Assembly (NCBI RefSeq): GCF_021379005.1
Contig: NZ_CP075171.1
Span: 992,001-1,056,000, forward strand
DNA: 64,000 nucleotides
Direction of reading: 5' to 3'
Source of the DNA: Leptodesmis sichuanensis A121
GTDB taxonomy: Bacteria; Cyanobacteriota; Cyanobacteriia; Leptolyngbyales; Leptolyngbyaceae
Shown: positions 16,962-26,628 of the stretch, one piece after another
How the letters are laid out: each line of letters begins with the position of its first letter
Position numbering within the stretch: position 1 is the stretch's first letter
Translations under genes and position numbers: made by a program
The notes under the pieces: model-generated
Databases searched by the model: none
What the model was told of the DNA's origin: nothing
Seen by the model: the letters and a program-made list of their open reading frames with translations, nothing else

Positions 16962-19208
16962 ATGCCTCATCCCTTATACGTTGCCTTTATCTGGCACCAG
17001 CACCAGCCCCTGTATAAAAGTCGGGCTGAGTCTGGAGTGGCTGACGGGCGGTATCGCCTGCCCTGGGTACGTCTGCATGGGACAAAGGATTATCTCGATC
17101 TGGTGCTGATTCTGGAGCAATATCCGAAACTGCACCAGACGGTTAATCTGGTACCGTCGTTGATTTTGCAGATCGAAGATTATGTGGCCGGTACTGCCCT
17201 CGATCCCTATTTGAAAATTGCCCTGCTGCCCACCGAGCAACTGACGCTGGAACAGAAAGAATTTGCGATCGCCCATTTCTTCGATGGCAATCATCACACG
17301 CTCATCGATCCCCATCCCCGCTATGCAGAACTCTACGGGCAGCGGCAGGACAAAGGACACGAGTGGTGTTTAGACCACTGGATAGATCAGGATTACAGTG
17401 ACCTGGCGGCATGGCATAACCTGTCCTGGATTGATCCCTTATTCTGGGATGACCCTGAAATTGCAGGCTGGTTAAAGCAGGGAAAGGGATTTACTCTGAG
17501 CGATCGCCAGCGCATTTACTCGAAGCAACGGGAGATCCTCAGCCGGATTATTCCCCAACACCGCAAGCTGCAGGATGCGGGGCAACTGGAAATCACGACC
17601 ACGCCCTATACCCATCCCATTCTGCCCCTGTTAGCGGACACAAATTCTGGACGGGTAGCGGTACCGGAGATGACCCTGCCGCGATCGCGCTTCCAGTGGG
17701 CGGAAGACATTCCCCGTCACCTGCAAAAAGCCAAGCATTTATATAAGGATCGGTTTGGTCGGATGCCACGGGGATTGTGGCCATCGGAACAGTCGGTCAG
17801 TCCGGCGATTTTGCCTTACATTTCGGAACAGGGCTTTCAGTGGATTTGTTCCGATGAAGCCGTGTTGGGCTGGTCTACGAATCACTTCTTCAGTCGGGAT
17901 GGATCGGGCAATGTCTATGAACCAGAGTTGCTCTACCGTCCCTATCGCCTGGAAACGCCGCACGGGAACCTGGCGATCGTCTTTCGAGATCACCGTCTGT
18001 CAGATTTGATTGGCTTTACCTACGGCTCGATGGAAGCAGGACAGGCGGCGCGAGATCTGGTGGGGCATTTAGAGGCGATCGCCCGCTCTCTCAAATCCCG
18101 ACAAGCGAGTGGCAGCACTGCACTGGAACATCCCTGGCTGGTGACGATCGCCCTGGATGGAGAGAACTGCTGGGAGTTTTATCAACAGGATGGTTTGCCA
18201 TTTCTGAATACGCTTTACCAAATTCTCAGCGACCACTCGGACATCAAACTGGTGACTGTCTCGGAATTCCTGGATCAATTTCCACCAACGGAGATTATTC
18301 CCAGCGCCAAATTGCACAGCGGCTCCTGGGTGGATGGCAGCTTTACCACCTGGATTGGGGATCCGGCTAAAAATCGGGCCTGGGATTTGTTAACAGATGC
18401 CCGTCAAATGCTGGCCGACCATCCCGAAGCGACGGAAGAAACCAATCCGGAAGCCTGGGAAGCTCTATTTGCGGCAGAAGGATCGGATTGGTTCTGGTGG
18501 TTTGGCGAAGGTCATTCCTCCAATCAGGATGCCATGTTCGATCAACTATTTCGGGAACATCTGGCAGCACTCTACCAGGCACTGAATGAACCTGTGCCGC
18601 CAGAAGTGCGGCAACCTGTGGAGGTTCATGCAGGACGCGGCGATCATCCGCCAGAAGGTTTCATTCATCCTTACATTGACGGTCGGGGGGATGAGCAAGA
18701 TTGGGAACGTGCCGGACGATTTGAGATTGGTGGCGCACGGGGAACGATGCACCGCAGTAGCACGATTCAGCGAGTCTGGTATGGGGTCGATCACCTGAAC
18801 TTTTACTGCCGCCTGGACTTTAAAGCAGGCACCAAACCGGGAATTGACTGTCCTCCAGAGTTAAACCTGTTTTGGTTCTATCCCGGTCAGACGCTGTACA
18901 ACAGCTCGATTCCCCTGGTAGAACTGCCGAATGAGCCACCGTTGAATTACGGCTTTCATCATCATCTGGGGATTAATTTACTGACTCAAACGATTTGGTT
19001 TCAGCAAGCCGGAGAAAACTTACGCTGGCATTCCCGCGCCAGCCGTGCTCAGGTGGGCCTGGATGCCTGTTTGGAACTGGCTGTACCCTGGGCTGATCTG
19101 CAAGCGGAACCGGACTGGTCACTCAAGCTGGTGATGGTACTCTCCGACGGTGGGCGCTATCGCAGTTATTTACCCGAACAGGCGTTGATCCCGTTGGGTG
19201 TACCTTAG
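16962..19208 (+). CDS. glycoside hydrolase family 57 protein
   Basis: 748 aa. N-terminal GH57 catalytic domain with motif 1 HQHQP at residues ~11-15, a WPSEQSVS segment likely carrying the catalytic glutamate, and VTIALDGENCWE with a conserved aspartate. A C-terminal all-beta region (about 540-748) is typical of the long cyanobacterial GH57 form (slr0337 type). GH57 enzymes act on alpha-glucans as amylases, 4-alpha-glucanotransferases or branching enzymes. The exact activity is not evident; a role in glycogen turnover is inferred. No signal peptide, so cytoplasmic. Confidence 0.9.
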   Translation: MPHPLYVAFIWHQHQPLYKSRAESGVADGRYRLPWVRLHGTKDYLDLVLILEQYPKLHQTVNLVPSLILQIEDYVAGTALDPYLKIALLPTEQLTLEQKEFAIAHFFDGNHHTLIDPHPRYAELYGQRQDKGHEWCLDHWIDQDYSDLAAWHNLSWIDPLFWDDPEIAGWLKQGKGFTLSDRQRIYSKQREILSRIIPQHRKLQDAGQLEITTTPYTHPILPLLADTNSGRVAVPEMTLPRSRFQWAEDIPRHLQKAKHLYKDRFGRMPRGLWPSEQSVSPAILPYISEQGFQWICSDEAVLGWSTNHFFSRDGSGNVYEPELLYRPYRLETPHGNLAIVFRDHRLSDLIGFTYGSMEAGQAARDLVGHLEAIARSLKSRQASGSTALEHPWLVTIALDGENCWEFYQQDGLPFLNTLYQILSDHSDIKLVTVSEFLDQFPPTEIIPSAKLHSGSWVDGSFTTWIGDPAKNRAWDLLTDARQMLADHPEATEETNPEAWEALFAAEGSDWFWWFGEGHSSNQDAMFDQLFREHLAALYQALNEPVPPEVRQPVEVHAGRGDHPPEGFIHPYIDGRGDEQDWERAGRFEIGGARGTMHRSSTIQRVWYGVDHLNFYCRLDFKAGTKPGIDCPPELNLFWFYPGQTLYNSSIPLVELPNEPPLNYGFHHHLGINLLTQTIWFQQAGENLRWHSRASRAQVGLDACLELAVPWADLQAEPDWSLKLVMVLSDGGRYRSYLPEQALIPLGVP

Positions 19209-19418
19209 CTCGTAATCCAGGGTCTGAGGATAAAATCGCGGATTTGTTGGAGTATGCTCGGCTGCGGTGGATTCAATTTATAAGCGATCGGGGTTAATTC
19301 CGTCACCTGGCAACTTCGTCATTCCGGCATTCCATCGCTAGAATAGGTCAGAATGCAACGGGGGCTGTCCCCTTGAATTGTGTTCTGAACCTCTGTAATT
19401 GTTGCTGGTGGCTAGTTC

Positions 19419-21704
19419 ATGAGTCCAACCCCGCCTACCCGCCCGCCTAAAAGTTTAATCGGTGCTGTCACTCAGGCTGTACAAAGTATTCAGACCCAGA
19501 CCCAGGTTTTCTTTTCTAAGCTGAAACTGAAACCCGGTGCCAGAGTGCCAGAGCTATGGGTGCAGGACGCTGGAGCGGATCAGGCTGAGATTTTCCCGCT
19601 CCTGGGCGATCGCTACGTTCTGGGCCGCAGTTCCAAATCTTGCGATATTGTGATTCGCAATCCCGTCGTCAGTCAGGTGCATCTATCGCTGAATCGGGAA
19701 AAGCAGCCACCGGGATTTTTGGGGTATTTCTGGCGATCGCCCTTTGTCATGCAAGACGAAAATTCCACAAACGGGATTTTCCGTGGCAAACGGCGAGTCC
19801 GCAAGATGGTATTACGGCATGGAGATGTCTATACCCTGGGACCCCCGGAGCTGGCCGATGCGGTACGGGTGAAATACAACGATCCACCACCACCGTATGT
19901 GAAAGCTTTCCGCTACGGGGTGTATGGCATTGGGGGACTTTCCGCTCTGGTCGCAGCCATCACCCTGATGGAATGGCAGAAGGTGCAAGTCACTCCCTTA
20001 CCTAATTCCGTTCAAGGGCCAGTGATGATCCTGGCGCGGGATGGGGAGACAGTCATCAGTTCGCCGATCGCCCGGACTCATAGCGAGATGAAAAGCTTGC
20101 AAGAGTTTTCCTCCTACCTGCCGAAAGCCCTGATTGCCTCAGAAGATTCCCGCTTCTACTGGCACTTTGGAGTTGATCCGGTGGGCGTGTTGCGAGCGAT
20201 GGTGGCTAATTTTCGGGGCGGGACTATTCGCGAGGGAGCCAGTACCCTGACCCAGCAATTAGCCCGCAGTATTTTTCGCGCCTATGTCGGCACCGAAGAC
20301 TCTGCTGGCCGAAAATTGCGGGAAGCTGCCGTAGCCCTCAAACTGGAAACCTTTTACAGTAAAGATTTCCTGCTGCTCACCTACCTCAACCGGGTTTATA
20401 TGGGTAGTGGAGCCTATGGGTTTGAAGATGCAGCCCAGTTCTATTTGAACAAGTCCGCCAAAGATTTAACCCTGTCAGAAGCGGCGATGCTGGTCGGCAT
20501 TCTTCCGGCTCCGAACCGATTTAATCCAGTGCGGGATTATCAAAAGGCGATGGAACAACGAGATGGTGTGCTGAAACGTATGCTGGAAATGGGGATGATC
20601 AGCAGCGAAGCCTATCAGCAGGCACGCCGATCGCGCATTAACATTAACCCCAAAGCCAAAGAAGAACTGGAGAGCATTCGTGCTCCCTACTACCAGGATC
20701 AGGTCTATGCCGATTTGGAAAGCCTGCTGGGAGCCGATGTGGCTAAAGAAGGCAATTTCATTGTAGAAACGGGACTGGATCCAGCCATGCAGGCGGAAGC
20801 AGAAGCGTCTCTTCGCAACGCTGTCAGTTCCGTGGGGGTTAATGCTGGTTTCTCCCAGGGAGCGATCGTCACCCTGGATGCCAAAACGGGGGAAGTACTG
20901 GCCTTGGTGGGGGGCGTGGATTACAAACAGAGCCAATTTAATCGGGCCACCCAGGCTTACCGACAACCTGGCTCCACCTTCAAAATCTTTGCCTACACCA
21001 CCGCTCTGCAAGAAGGGATTTCACCGGGCACGGCCTTCTCCTGTGCTCCCCTGAACTGGGAAGGACAGTATTTTGAAGGTTGTCGATCGGGTGGGGGTAG
21101 TTTGGATATGTACTCCGCAATCGCGCAATCAGAAAACGCTGTCGCCCTCCGCGTCGCCCAAGAAGTCGGGTTAGATCGGGTTGCTCAAACCGCCAAACGC
21201 ATGGGGATTCAGTCTGACCTGAAGGCCGTACCAGGTTTGGTCCTGGGGCAAAGTGAGACTACAGTACTGGAAATGACGGGAGCCTTTGGGGTACTGGCCG
21301 ATGGCGGCATTCGCAATTATCCCCGCACCATTCGTCGCATTCTGGATGCCGGAGATTGTCAGGATCGCAAGAACTTTAAAACTTGTCGGGTGATTTACTC
21401 CATAGATCAGGACACGGAACAGAAGCAGCCCGTGATTAAACCGGAAATCGCCAATACCATGACTGACTTGCTGCGTGGGGTGGTAACGGGTGGTACCGGA
21501 CGGAGTGCGGCGATCGGCATGGGAGAAGTCGGGAAAACGGGCACGACCAATGACAATGTAGATCTCTGGTTTATTGGCTATATTCCAGGTCAGGCATTGG
21601 TGACGGGAATTTGGCTAGGCAACGATAACAACACACCAACCTCCGGAAGCAGTGCCCAGGCTGCCCAACTGTGGGGTAACTATATGAGCCGGATTGTCAA
21701 CTAA
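19419..21704 (+). CDS. class A penicillin-binding protein with N-terminal FHA domain
   Basis: 761 aa. An FHA domain occupies residues ~60-150 (YVLGRSSKSC, ENSTNG), one membrane segment ~168-187, then a GT51 glycosyltransferase (ASEDSRFYWHFG with E242; GASTLTQQLAR). The transpeptidase has the nucleophile S519 in STFK, SEN, and KTGTT at 706-710. It polymerises and cross-links peptidoglycan. The cytoplasmic FHA domain precedes the membrane segment and should bind phosphothreonine peptides, suggesting control by a Ser/Thr kinase; that is inference. A second class A enzyme, without FHA, is at 26.6 kb. Confidence 0.95.
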   Translation: MSPTPPTRPPKSLIGAVTQAVQSIQTQTQVFFSKLKLKPGARVPELWVQDAGADQAEIFPLLGDRYVLGRSSKSCDIVIRNPVVSQVHLSLNREKQPPGFLGYFWRSPFVMQDENSTNGIFRGKRRVRKMVLRHGDVYTLGPPELADAVRVKYNDPPPPYVKAFRYGVYGIGGLSALVAAITLMEWQKVQVTPLPNSVQGPVMILARDGETVISSPIARTHSEMKSLQEFSSYLPKALIASEDSRFYWHFGVDPVGVLRAMVANFRGGTIREGASTLTQQLARSIFRAYVGTEDSAGRKLREAAVALKLETFYSKDFLLLTYLNRVYMGSGAYGFEDAAQFYLNKSAKDLTLSEAAMLVGILPAPNRFNPVRDYQKAMEQRDGVLKRMLEMGMISSEAYQQARRSRININPKAKEELESIRAPYYQDQVYADLESLLGADVAKEGNFIVETGLDPAMQAEAEASLRNAVSSVGVNAGFSQGAIVTLDAKTGEVLALVGGVDYKQSQFNRATQAYRQPGSTFKIFAYTTALQEGISPGTAFSCAPLNWEGQYFEGCRSGGGSLDMYSAIAQSENAVALRVAQEVGLDRVAQTAKRMGIQSDLKAVPGLVLGQSETTVLEMTGAFGVLADGGIRNYPRTIRRILDAGDCQDRKNFKTCRVIYSIDQDTEQKQPVIKPEIANTMTDLLRGVVTGGTGRSAAIGMGEVGKTGTTNDNVDLWFIGYIPGQALVTGIWLGNDNNTPTSGSSAQAAQLWGNYMSRIVN

Positions 21705-21764
21705 ACACGAGTCAGAATTACGAACCAGATCAGGAGCGCTTTAATTCTTAACGCTGAATTTGCC

Positions 21765-22280
21765 TCAGCGGCAACCCAAACTATCCCGTGTAGACACACC
21801 CGTAACTGGATTGACACCTGCCGCTCGTTTACAGAGTTGAGACACAGCGTATCGATCCAGGATGGCGTTGGTGAAATCTGCCCCAGTGATATCGGATTCT
21901 TCAAAAATGCTGTTCGACAACGTAGCATCCGTGAAGATGGCATTCGTTAAATTGGCCTTGTAAAGCGTTACCCGATCGACCAGTGCCCCTGCTAAATTGG
22001 CTCCTGATAGGTTTGCCCCCAACAGATTGCCCTTGGTCAAAATCGCGTTCGTTAAATCGGCTCCACTAAAATCGGTACCCCGCATCTCCGCTGAAACAAA
22101 AATGCCACCGGAAAGATTTTGGTGGGAGAAGTCTTGGTTTTCCAGATGCGCGTTGCCGTACCCCAAAAATCGGGTGTCTTCTTCGGCAAAAGCAGGTTGA
22201 GCACACAACAGTACCCACAGGATAGAAAGGGCGATCGCACAGAAAATCACCAGATACCGCTTCAGCATCGTTGCAACCAT
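21765..22280 (-). CDS. pentapeptide-repeat protein, exported (thylakoid lumen type)
   Basis: About 171 aa from the ATG at 22280; GTG 22289 and ATG 22268 are alternatives. A signal peptide ends near AFA-EED, followed by pentapeptide repeats (A[DN]LxN/S pattern: [30 protein letters not shown]) that form a beta-helix. The C-terminal [13 protein letters not shown]...DSLGCR with two cysteines matches lumenal pentapeptide proteins of cyanobacteria and chloroplasts (TL15/TL17-like), where the cysteines can form a redox-active disulfide. Probably lumenal or periplasmic. Role unknown. Confidence 0.88.
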   Translation of the reverse strand: MVATMLKRYLVIFCAIALSILWVLLCAQPAFAEEDTRFLGYGNAHLENQDFSHQNLSGGIFVSAEMRGTDFSGADLTNAILTKGNLLGANLSGANLAGALVDRVTLYKANLTNAIFTDATLSNSIFEESDITGADFTNAILDRYAVSQLCKRAAGVNPVTGVSTRDSLGCR

Positions 22281-22307
22281 CCTGGCCACCTTGCTACCGT
22301 TCAGCTT

Positions 22308-22580
22308 CTATTTTATTTCGATTTCTCTACCGGATTGATTCAAACCCACGAGCTGGATCTCAGTGTAGGGAAGTTCGTAGGAAGCCTGATGGGGCATATG
22401 GGTCAGATAGCCGATGTAGTTACCCATTAGGAAATAAACGCCTACCAAAGCGGCAGCCGAAAACGCCACCAGAGTTCCGGCCAGCATCAACGAGAATTCA
22501 TGGCGCTCCAACGCCTCCTGCATCAAATGCAGGGACCAGGCAACCAGGGCAATGACGATCGCAAGAATAAGTATCAACAT
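22308..22580 (-). CDS. small two-helix membrane protein
   Basis: 90 aa with two hydrophobic segments, residues ~1-18 and ~32-55, a short charged loop (EALERHEFS) between them, and a soluble tail. I do not recognise the family. It lies just upstream of the pentapeptide gene on the same strand (28 bp from its longest start) and could be co-transcribed with it. Codon use looks native. Function unknown. Confidence 0.7.
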   Translation of the reverse strand: MLILILAIVIALVAWSLHLMQEALERHEFSLMLAGTLVAFSAAALVGVYFLMGNYIGYLTHMPHQASYELPYTEIQLVGLNQSGREIEIK

Positions 22581-22794
22581 ACGTTACACATTGTAACAGC
22601 CCCTCAGAAAATGGCACACCTGTTTGAAACTGTACGAATCCTGCAAAGGTTCCTGATTATAAGCGGTTCTGACAAAAATCAGGGGAAATTGCCTCAGATC
22701 AGTCTCTTATGAGTCCAATCAAAAATCTTTACAGTTGAGTGGAACAGTAGAATTGAATCACTAATCCGATTTCTAGCCACCTAGCTTTGGTTCC

Positions 22795-22859
22795 AGAACT
22801 CGGATTTCTTTCGATGCTGGCAGTAGAGTTGTAGACAACCAGCAGAAATCCGAGTTCCA
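22795..22859. terminator. long stem-loop downstream of hisF
   Basis: GAACTCGGATTTCT (22796-22809) pairs with AGAAATCCGAGTTCC (22844-22858), and an inner TGCTGG pairs with CCAGCA. It lies 5 bp beyond the hisF stop and may end or stabilise its transcript. Confidence 0.65.
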
Positions 22860-22863
22860 GGCA

Positions 22864-23634
22864 TTAAACCGATCGCACCGCTACCTGATGTTCCGCCAGA
22901 TAGGACTTAATTTGCTCCACTGTTAACTGACCATAGTGCAGGAGAGAGGCTAACAGAGCGGCTTCTGCCTTACCCTCGGTCAATGCTTCATAGATATGTT
23001 GACAGGTGCCCGCGCCGCCGGAGGCAATTACGGGGATTTCCACCTGCTCCGCAATCGTCCGGGTCAATTCCAGGTCATACCCGGCTTGTGTACCATCCGC
23101 ATCCATACTGGTGACGAGCAATTCTCCCGCGCCGCGCTTTTCCACATCCTTGGCCCAGGCGATCGCATCCAGTCCCGTATTTTCCCGTCCCCCCCGCACA
23201 TAGACATCCCAGCCTGGATTATCGGGGTCAGTGCGACGACGGGCATCGATCGCCACCACAATGCACTGGTTGCCGAAGCGATCGCTGGCGCGATCGACCA
23301 GCGAGGGATCCCGGACTGCTGCCGAGTTGATGCTGACTTTATCGGCTCCTGCCCGTAACAACTGTTTAATCGTCTCCAAACTTTGAATCCCGCCCCCCAC
23401 CGTCAGGGGAATAAACACCTGTTCTGCCGTCCGATACACCACATCAATGATAATGTCCCGGTCTTCATGGGTCGCTGTGATGTCCAGAAACACCAGTTCA
23501 TCTGCTCCCGCCTGATTGTAAACCTGCGCCAATTCCACCGGATCCCCCGCATCCCGCAGATCCACAAAATTGACCCCTTTCACCACTCGCCCCGCTTTCA
23601 CATCCAGACACGGCAGAATTCGTTTTGCCAGCAT
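22864..23634 (-). CDS. hisF: imidazole glycerol phosphate synthase subunit HisF
   Basis: 256 aa TIM barrel at full family length. Catalytic aspartates are D11 ([13 protein letters not shown]) and D130 (VVAIDARR), with the phosphate-binding GGGI loop at 80-83 and ASGGAG near the C-terminus. With HisH it converts PRFAR and ammonia to imidazole glycerol phosphate and AICAR in histidine synthesis. No other his gene is in the window, as expected for cyanobacteria, which scatter this pathway. Confidence 0.97.
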   Translation of the reverse strand: MLAKRILPCLDVKAGRVVKGVNFVDLRDAGDPVELAQVYNQAGADELVFLDITATHEDRDIIIDVVYRTAEQVFIPLTVGGGIQSLETIKQLLRAGADKVSINSAAVRDPSLVDRASDRFGNQCIVVAIDARRRTDPDNPGWDVYVRGGRENTGLDAIAWAKDVEKRGAGELLVTSMDADGTQAGYDLELTRTIAEQVEIPVIASGGAGTCQHIYEALTEGKAEAALLASLLHYGQLTVEQIKSYLAEHQVAVRSV

Positions 23635-23731
23635 TACCGTTTGTAGAACAATTGACTGTTTGGATCTTAAACCAATGGAGGGGGTGGGAATTCGGTATTG
23701 GGGATTGGGAATTGAGGATTGGGAATCAGAG

Positions 23732-23803
23732 CTAATCCCTAACCCCTAATCCCTAACCCCTAATCCCTAACCCCTAATCCCTAACCCCTGATCCCTAACC
23801 CCC
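23732..23803. repeat. heptameric tandem repeat tract, CCCTAAT/CCCTAAC alternating
   Basis: About ten 7-bp units in which CCCTAAT and CCCTAAC alternate almost strictly (true period 14), with one CCCTGAT variant. Imperfect copies in the opposite orientation (GGGGATTGGGAATTG) precede it at 23690-23728. This is the dispersed short tandem repeat type typical of filamentous cyanobacteria. Confidence 0.85.
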
Positions 23804-23886
23804 CTCCACCTTTTTTGTTCCCCAATCGCTAAATCAGGTACAGGACGCTGATACACTGATTCATGGCTTGTAGTTTTGGAGTTGAG

Positions 23887-24081
23887 ATGGAAGTCGGTCA
23901 GAAAGTTCGTATCCGTCGGTTGCGCGATCGCGTATCTGAATTGGTGGCTAAAAGATTGGGCCAGGTTGGCACCATCCAGGATTACAAGATGACGGATGGC
24001 AGCGGTGTTGGCGTTCTGGTGCAGTTTGAGGATAAATTTGCGACCTGGTTTTTTGACGATGAGATTGAAGTGGTGCAATAG
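23887..24081 (+). CDS. DUF2862 domain protein
   Basis: 64 aa from the ATG at 23887 (an upstream in-frame start at 23863 would add 8 residues that do not look like the family). MEVGQKVRIRRLRDRV, RLGQVGTIQDYKM and a terminal ATWFFDDEIE are typical of cyanobacterial DUF2862 proteins. The fold resembles a small SH3-like barrel. No function is established. It sits alone, after the heptamer repeat tract. Confidence 0.83.
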   Translation: MEVGQKVRIRRLRDRVSELVAKRLGQVGTIQDYKMTDGSGVGVLVQFEDKFATWFFDDEIEVVQ

Positions 24082-24300
24082 CATCGCTTCCTGAAGTTGC
24101 ATCGCCAGACAGTTCCCAAAGCAGATACGTAAACCTTAAACAGAGAACAGAACTTTTTGTAGAGTTTGCTGGCAGAGCCTTTTGCTTCAAGAGGCTATGT
24201 CAAACTTTCCTGATAGGGGGAAGCCAGATTAGGCCATCTCCAGCAGGTTGCTGGCAAAAAGGTCAATAATGCCTATATTGAGAGCTTGGGGACGTAAAGC

Positions 24301-25398
24301 ATGGCTCAAATTCTGACATTTTTAGGAAAAGGTGGGGTCGGTCGTACTACCCTAGCGATCGCAGCAGCAAAGCGGCTGGCCAGTCAGGGTAAGCGGGTGT
24401 TATTTGCCACTCAAGATCCTGGCCCTGCCGTAGGATTGCTGTTAGGAACGGTGCTGGAAGCCGATCCCCAATCCCTGGAAGCTAATTTAGACGTGGTTCA
24501 ACTCCAGGCCACGACTTTACTGGAGCGGAGTTGGGAAGAGGTGAAAAAGCTGGAAGCTCAATATCTCCGAACTCCCTTCTTTAAAGAAGTGTATGGTCAG
24601 GAGTTGGGGGTGCTGCCCGGAATGGACAGCGCGCTAGCCCTGAATGCAATTCGGGAATACGATGCCAGCGATCGCTACGACGTGATCGTGTTTGATGGGG
24701 CAGGCGATCAGACCACCCTGCGGGCGATCGGAACGCCAGAAATTGCCAGTTGGTACCTGCGTCGTTTCCGTCAGGTATTTGCCAACTCCGACCTGGGAAA
24801 AACCGTAGTGCCGCTGTTGCAACCGATCGCCGCTACGGTGCTCAACGTCAGTTGGACAGGAGACTTGTTTGATCAACCTGCGACGCAGCAAATGAATTCC
24901 GTACTGGAGCAGGGGAGAACGGCTCTGGCTGATCCCAATCGAGTGGTTGCCTATCTAGTCACAACGGTAGATGAAGGGGCGATCGTCACAGCAAAGTATC
25001 TTTGGGGTGCAGCACAACAGGCAGGACTGACGGTAGCTGGGGTGCTGCTCAACCAATCCCAGGACACAAGTGTACTGGCAGATCAGTTTCAGCCACTGCC
25101 TATCAATGTGGTGCCCACGCAACCCGTCAACGATTGGCAACCGTTGGTGGATGCCTTACCTGATTTTAACCAGGCTGCCCAGGCTCCTCGCCCCATCGCG
25201 GTGAATGTGGCGGAACGGAAAGTCAGTCTCTTTCTACCGGGTTTTGACCGAAAACAAGTTAAGCTAACCCAATACGGCCCTGAATTGACAATCGAAGCAG
25301 GCGATCAACGGCGGAATGTGCTGCTACCACCGGAATTGCGGGGTCGATCGGTGGCTGGCGCTAAGTTTCAAGACGGTTTCTTAATCATCTCCTTCTAG
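24301..25398 (+). CDS. Get3d/ArsA-like ATPase with alpha-crystallin domain
   Basis: 365 aa. The N-terminal ~280 residues form a Get3/ArsA-type P-loop ATPase with the deviant Walker A GKGGVGRTT (residues 9-17); the second, P-loop lysine of the usual GKT is Arg here. The signature lysine after the first Gly is kept. The C-terminal ~80 residues (from RPIAVNVAERKVSLFLPG) form an HSP20/alpha-crystallin-like beta domain. This combination defines Get3d of cyanobacteria and plastids, whose client is not established. chlG starts 14 bp downstream, an arrangement suggesting a link to chlorophyll synthesis or membrane-protein handling. No metal-binding CxxC of eukaryotic Get3 is present. Confidence 0.88.
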   Translation: MAQILTFLGKGGVGRTTLAIAAAKRLASQGKRVLFATQDPGPAVGLLLGTVLEADPQSLEANLDVVQLQATTLLERSWEEVKKLEAQYLRTPFFKEVYGQELGVLPGMDSALALNAIREYDASDRYDVIVFDGAGDQTTLRAIGTPEIASWYLRRFRQVFANSDLGKTVVPLLQPIAATVLNVSWTGDLFDQPATQQMNSVLEQGRTALADPNRVVAYLVTTVDEGAIVTAKYLWGAAQQAGLTVAGVLLNQSQDTSVLADQFQPLPINVVPTQPVNDWQPLVDALPDFNQAAQAPRPIAVNVAERKVSLFLPGFDRKQVKLTQYGPELTIEAGDQRRNVLLPPELRGRSVAGAKFQDGFLIISF

Positions 25399-25412
25399 AC
25401 TGGGTGTTCAAT

Positions 25413-26471
25413 ATGTCTGACCTGAATCCTTCGCCATCATCCCTGGATCCGGCTGCATCCAGTCCTCCTGCGACTGATTCTGTTGAAACTGGGGTAGTAG
25501 AGTCTACCACTACGGGCGATCGCAGTGCCAAGGCGCGGCAGTTGCTGGGTATGAAAGGTGCCCAACCGGGCGAAACCTCCATCTGGAAAATCCGCTTGCA
25601 GTTGATGAAGCCGATCACCTGGATTCCCTTGATCTGGGGTGTGGTCTGCGGTGCGGCGGCCTCTGGCAATTTTCACTGGAATCTGGAAAATGTGCTGGTG
25701 GCAGCAGCCTGTATGTTACTCTCTGGCCCCCTGCTGACCGGATATACCCAAATTTTGAACGACTACTACGATCGCGAGATTGACGCGATTAACGAACCTT
25801 ATCGTCCGATTCCCTCCGGGGCCATTTCCTTGCCTCAAGTCGTGACCCAAATCTGGGTGCTGCTGATTGCTGGGTTGGCCGTTGCCTTTGCCCTGGATCA
25901 ATGGGCCGGACACCAGTTTCCTACCATTACAGTGATTGCGCTGGTTGGCTCCTTCCTGTCCTACATTTACTCTGCGCCACCACTGAAGCTGAAAAAGAAT
26001 GGCTGGCTGGGCGGCTATGCTCTGGGAGCCAGTTACATTGCATTTCCCTGGTGGGCGGGTCAGGCGTTGTTTGGCGACCTGACTCCGACGATCATGGTGC
26101 TGACGCTGTGTTACAGTCTGGCCGGATTAGGGATCGCGATCGTCAATGACTTCAAAAGCGTGGAGGGCGATCGCCAACTGGGATTACAGTCCCTGCCTGT
26201 GATGTTTGGTGTGAAACCAGCAGCCTGGATCTGTGTATTGATGATCGATGTATTTCAGGGGCTGATTGCCGCCTACCTGATCTTCATCCACCAAAATTTG
26301 TATGCAGCCATATTAATTTTATTAATCATTCCTCAGATCACGTTTCAGGATATGTACTTCCTCCGCGATCCCCTCAAGAATGATGTGAAATATCAGGCCA
26401 GCGCCCAGCCTTTCCTGGTTTTAGGGATGCTGGTGGCCGCCTTAGCACTTGGGCGATCGATCGCTGTATGA
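25413..26471 (+). CDS. chlG: chlorophyll synthase ChlG
   Basis: 352 aa from the ATG at 25413 (GTG 25404 is a less likely alternative). UbiA-type prenyltransferase with several membrane helices. It joins phytyl or geranylgeranyl diphosphate to chlorophyllide a. The Mg-diphosphate-binding motifs are NDYYDREID and NDFKSVEGDRQLG. A Ser/Thr/Pro-rich extension of about 45 residues precedes the conserved region (QLLGMKGAQPGETSIWKIRLQ). Acts in the thylakoid membrane. It follows get3d by 14 bp, so probably an operon. Confidence 0.97.
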   Translation: MSDLNPSPSSLDPAASSPPATDSVETGVVESTTTGDRSAKARQLLGMKGAQPGETSIWKIRLQLMKPITWIPLIWGVVCGAAASGNFHWNLENVLVAAACMLLSGPLLTGYTQILNDYYDREIDAINEPYRPIPSGAISLPQVVTQIWVLLIAGLAVAFALDQWAGHQFPTITVIALVGSFLSYIYSAPPLKLKKNGWLGGYALGASYIAFPWWAGQALFGDLTPTIMVLTLCYSLAGLGIAIVNDFKSVEGDRQLGLQSLPVMFGVKPAAWICVLMIDVFQGLIAAYLIFIHQNLYAAILILLIIPQITFQDMYFLRDPLKNDVKYQASAQPFLVLGMLVAALALGRSIAV

Positions 26472-26628
26472 ATCTCTCTTTGATCCCAATCATCTTGCGG
26501 ATTAAAGTGTTCTTGATCCCACAAGATGTGTATAGTGGTTGGAGTCTGGATGCTAAATTCTTTGGGAATGGTGAAATCCGGCTCCGGAGATACGAACAGT
26601 GAATAGTTCGGCGGTGATGAGGTTCTAA

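Noticed and set aside
20475-21011. 178-aa open frame antisense to the FHA penicillin-binding protein
   Set aside because: Antisense shadow within conserved domains, with no support of its own.
23690-23803. CRISPR array
   Set aside because: The repeats are 7 bp and contiguous, with no spacers and no cas genes.
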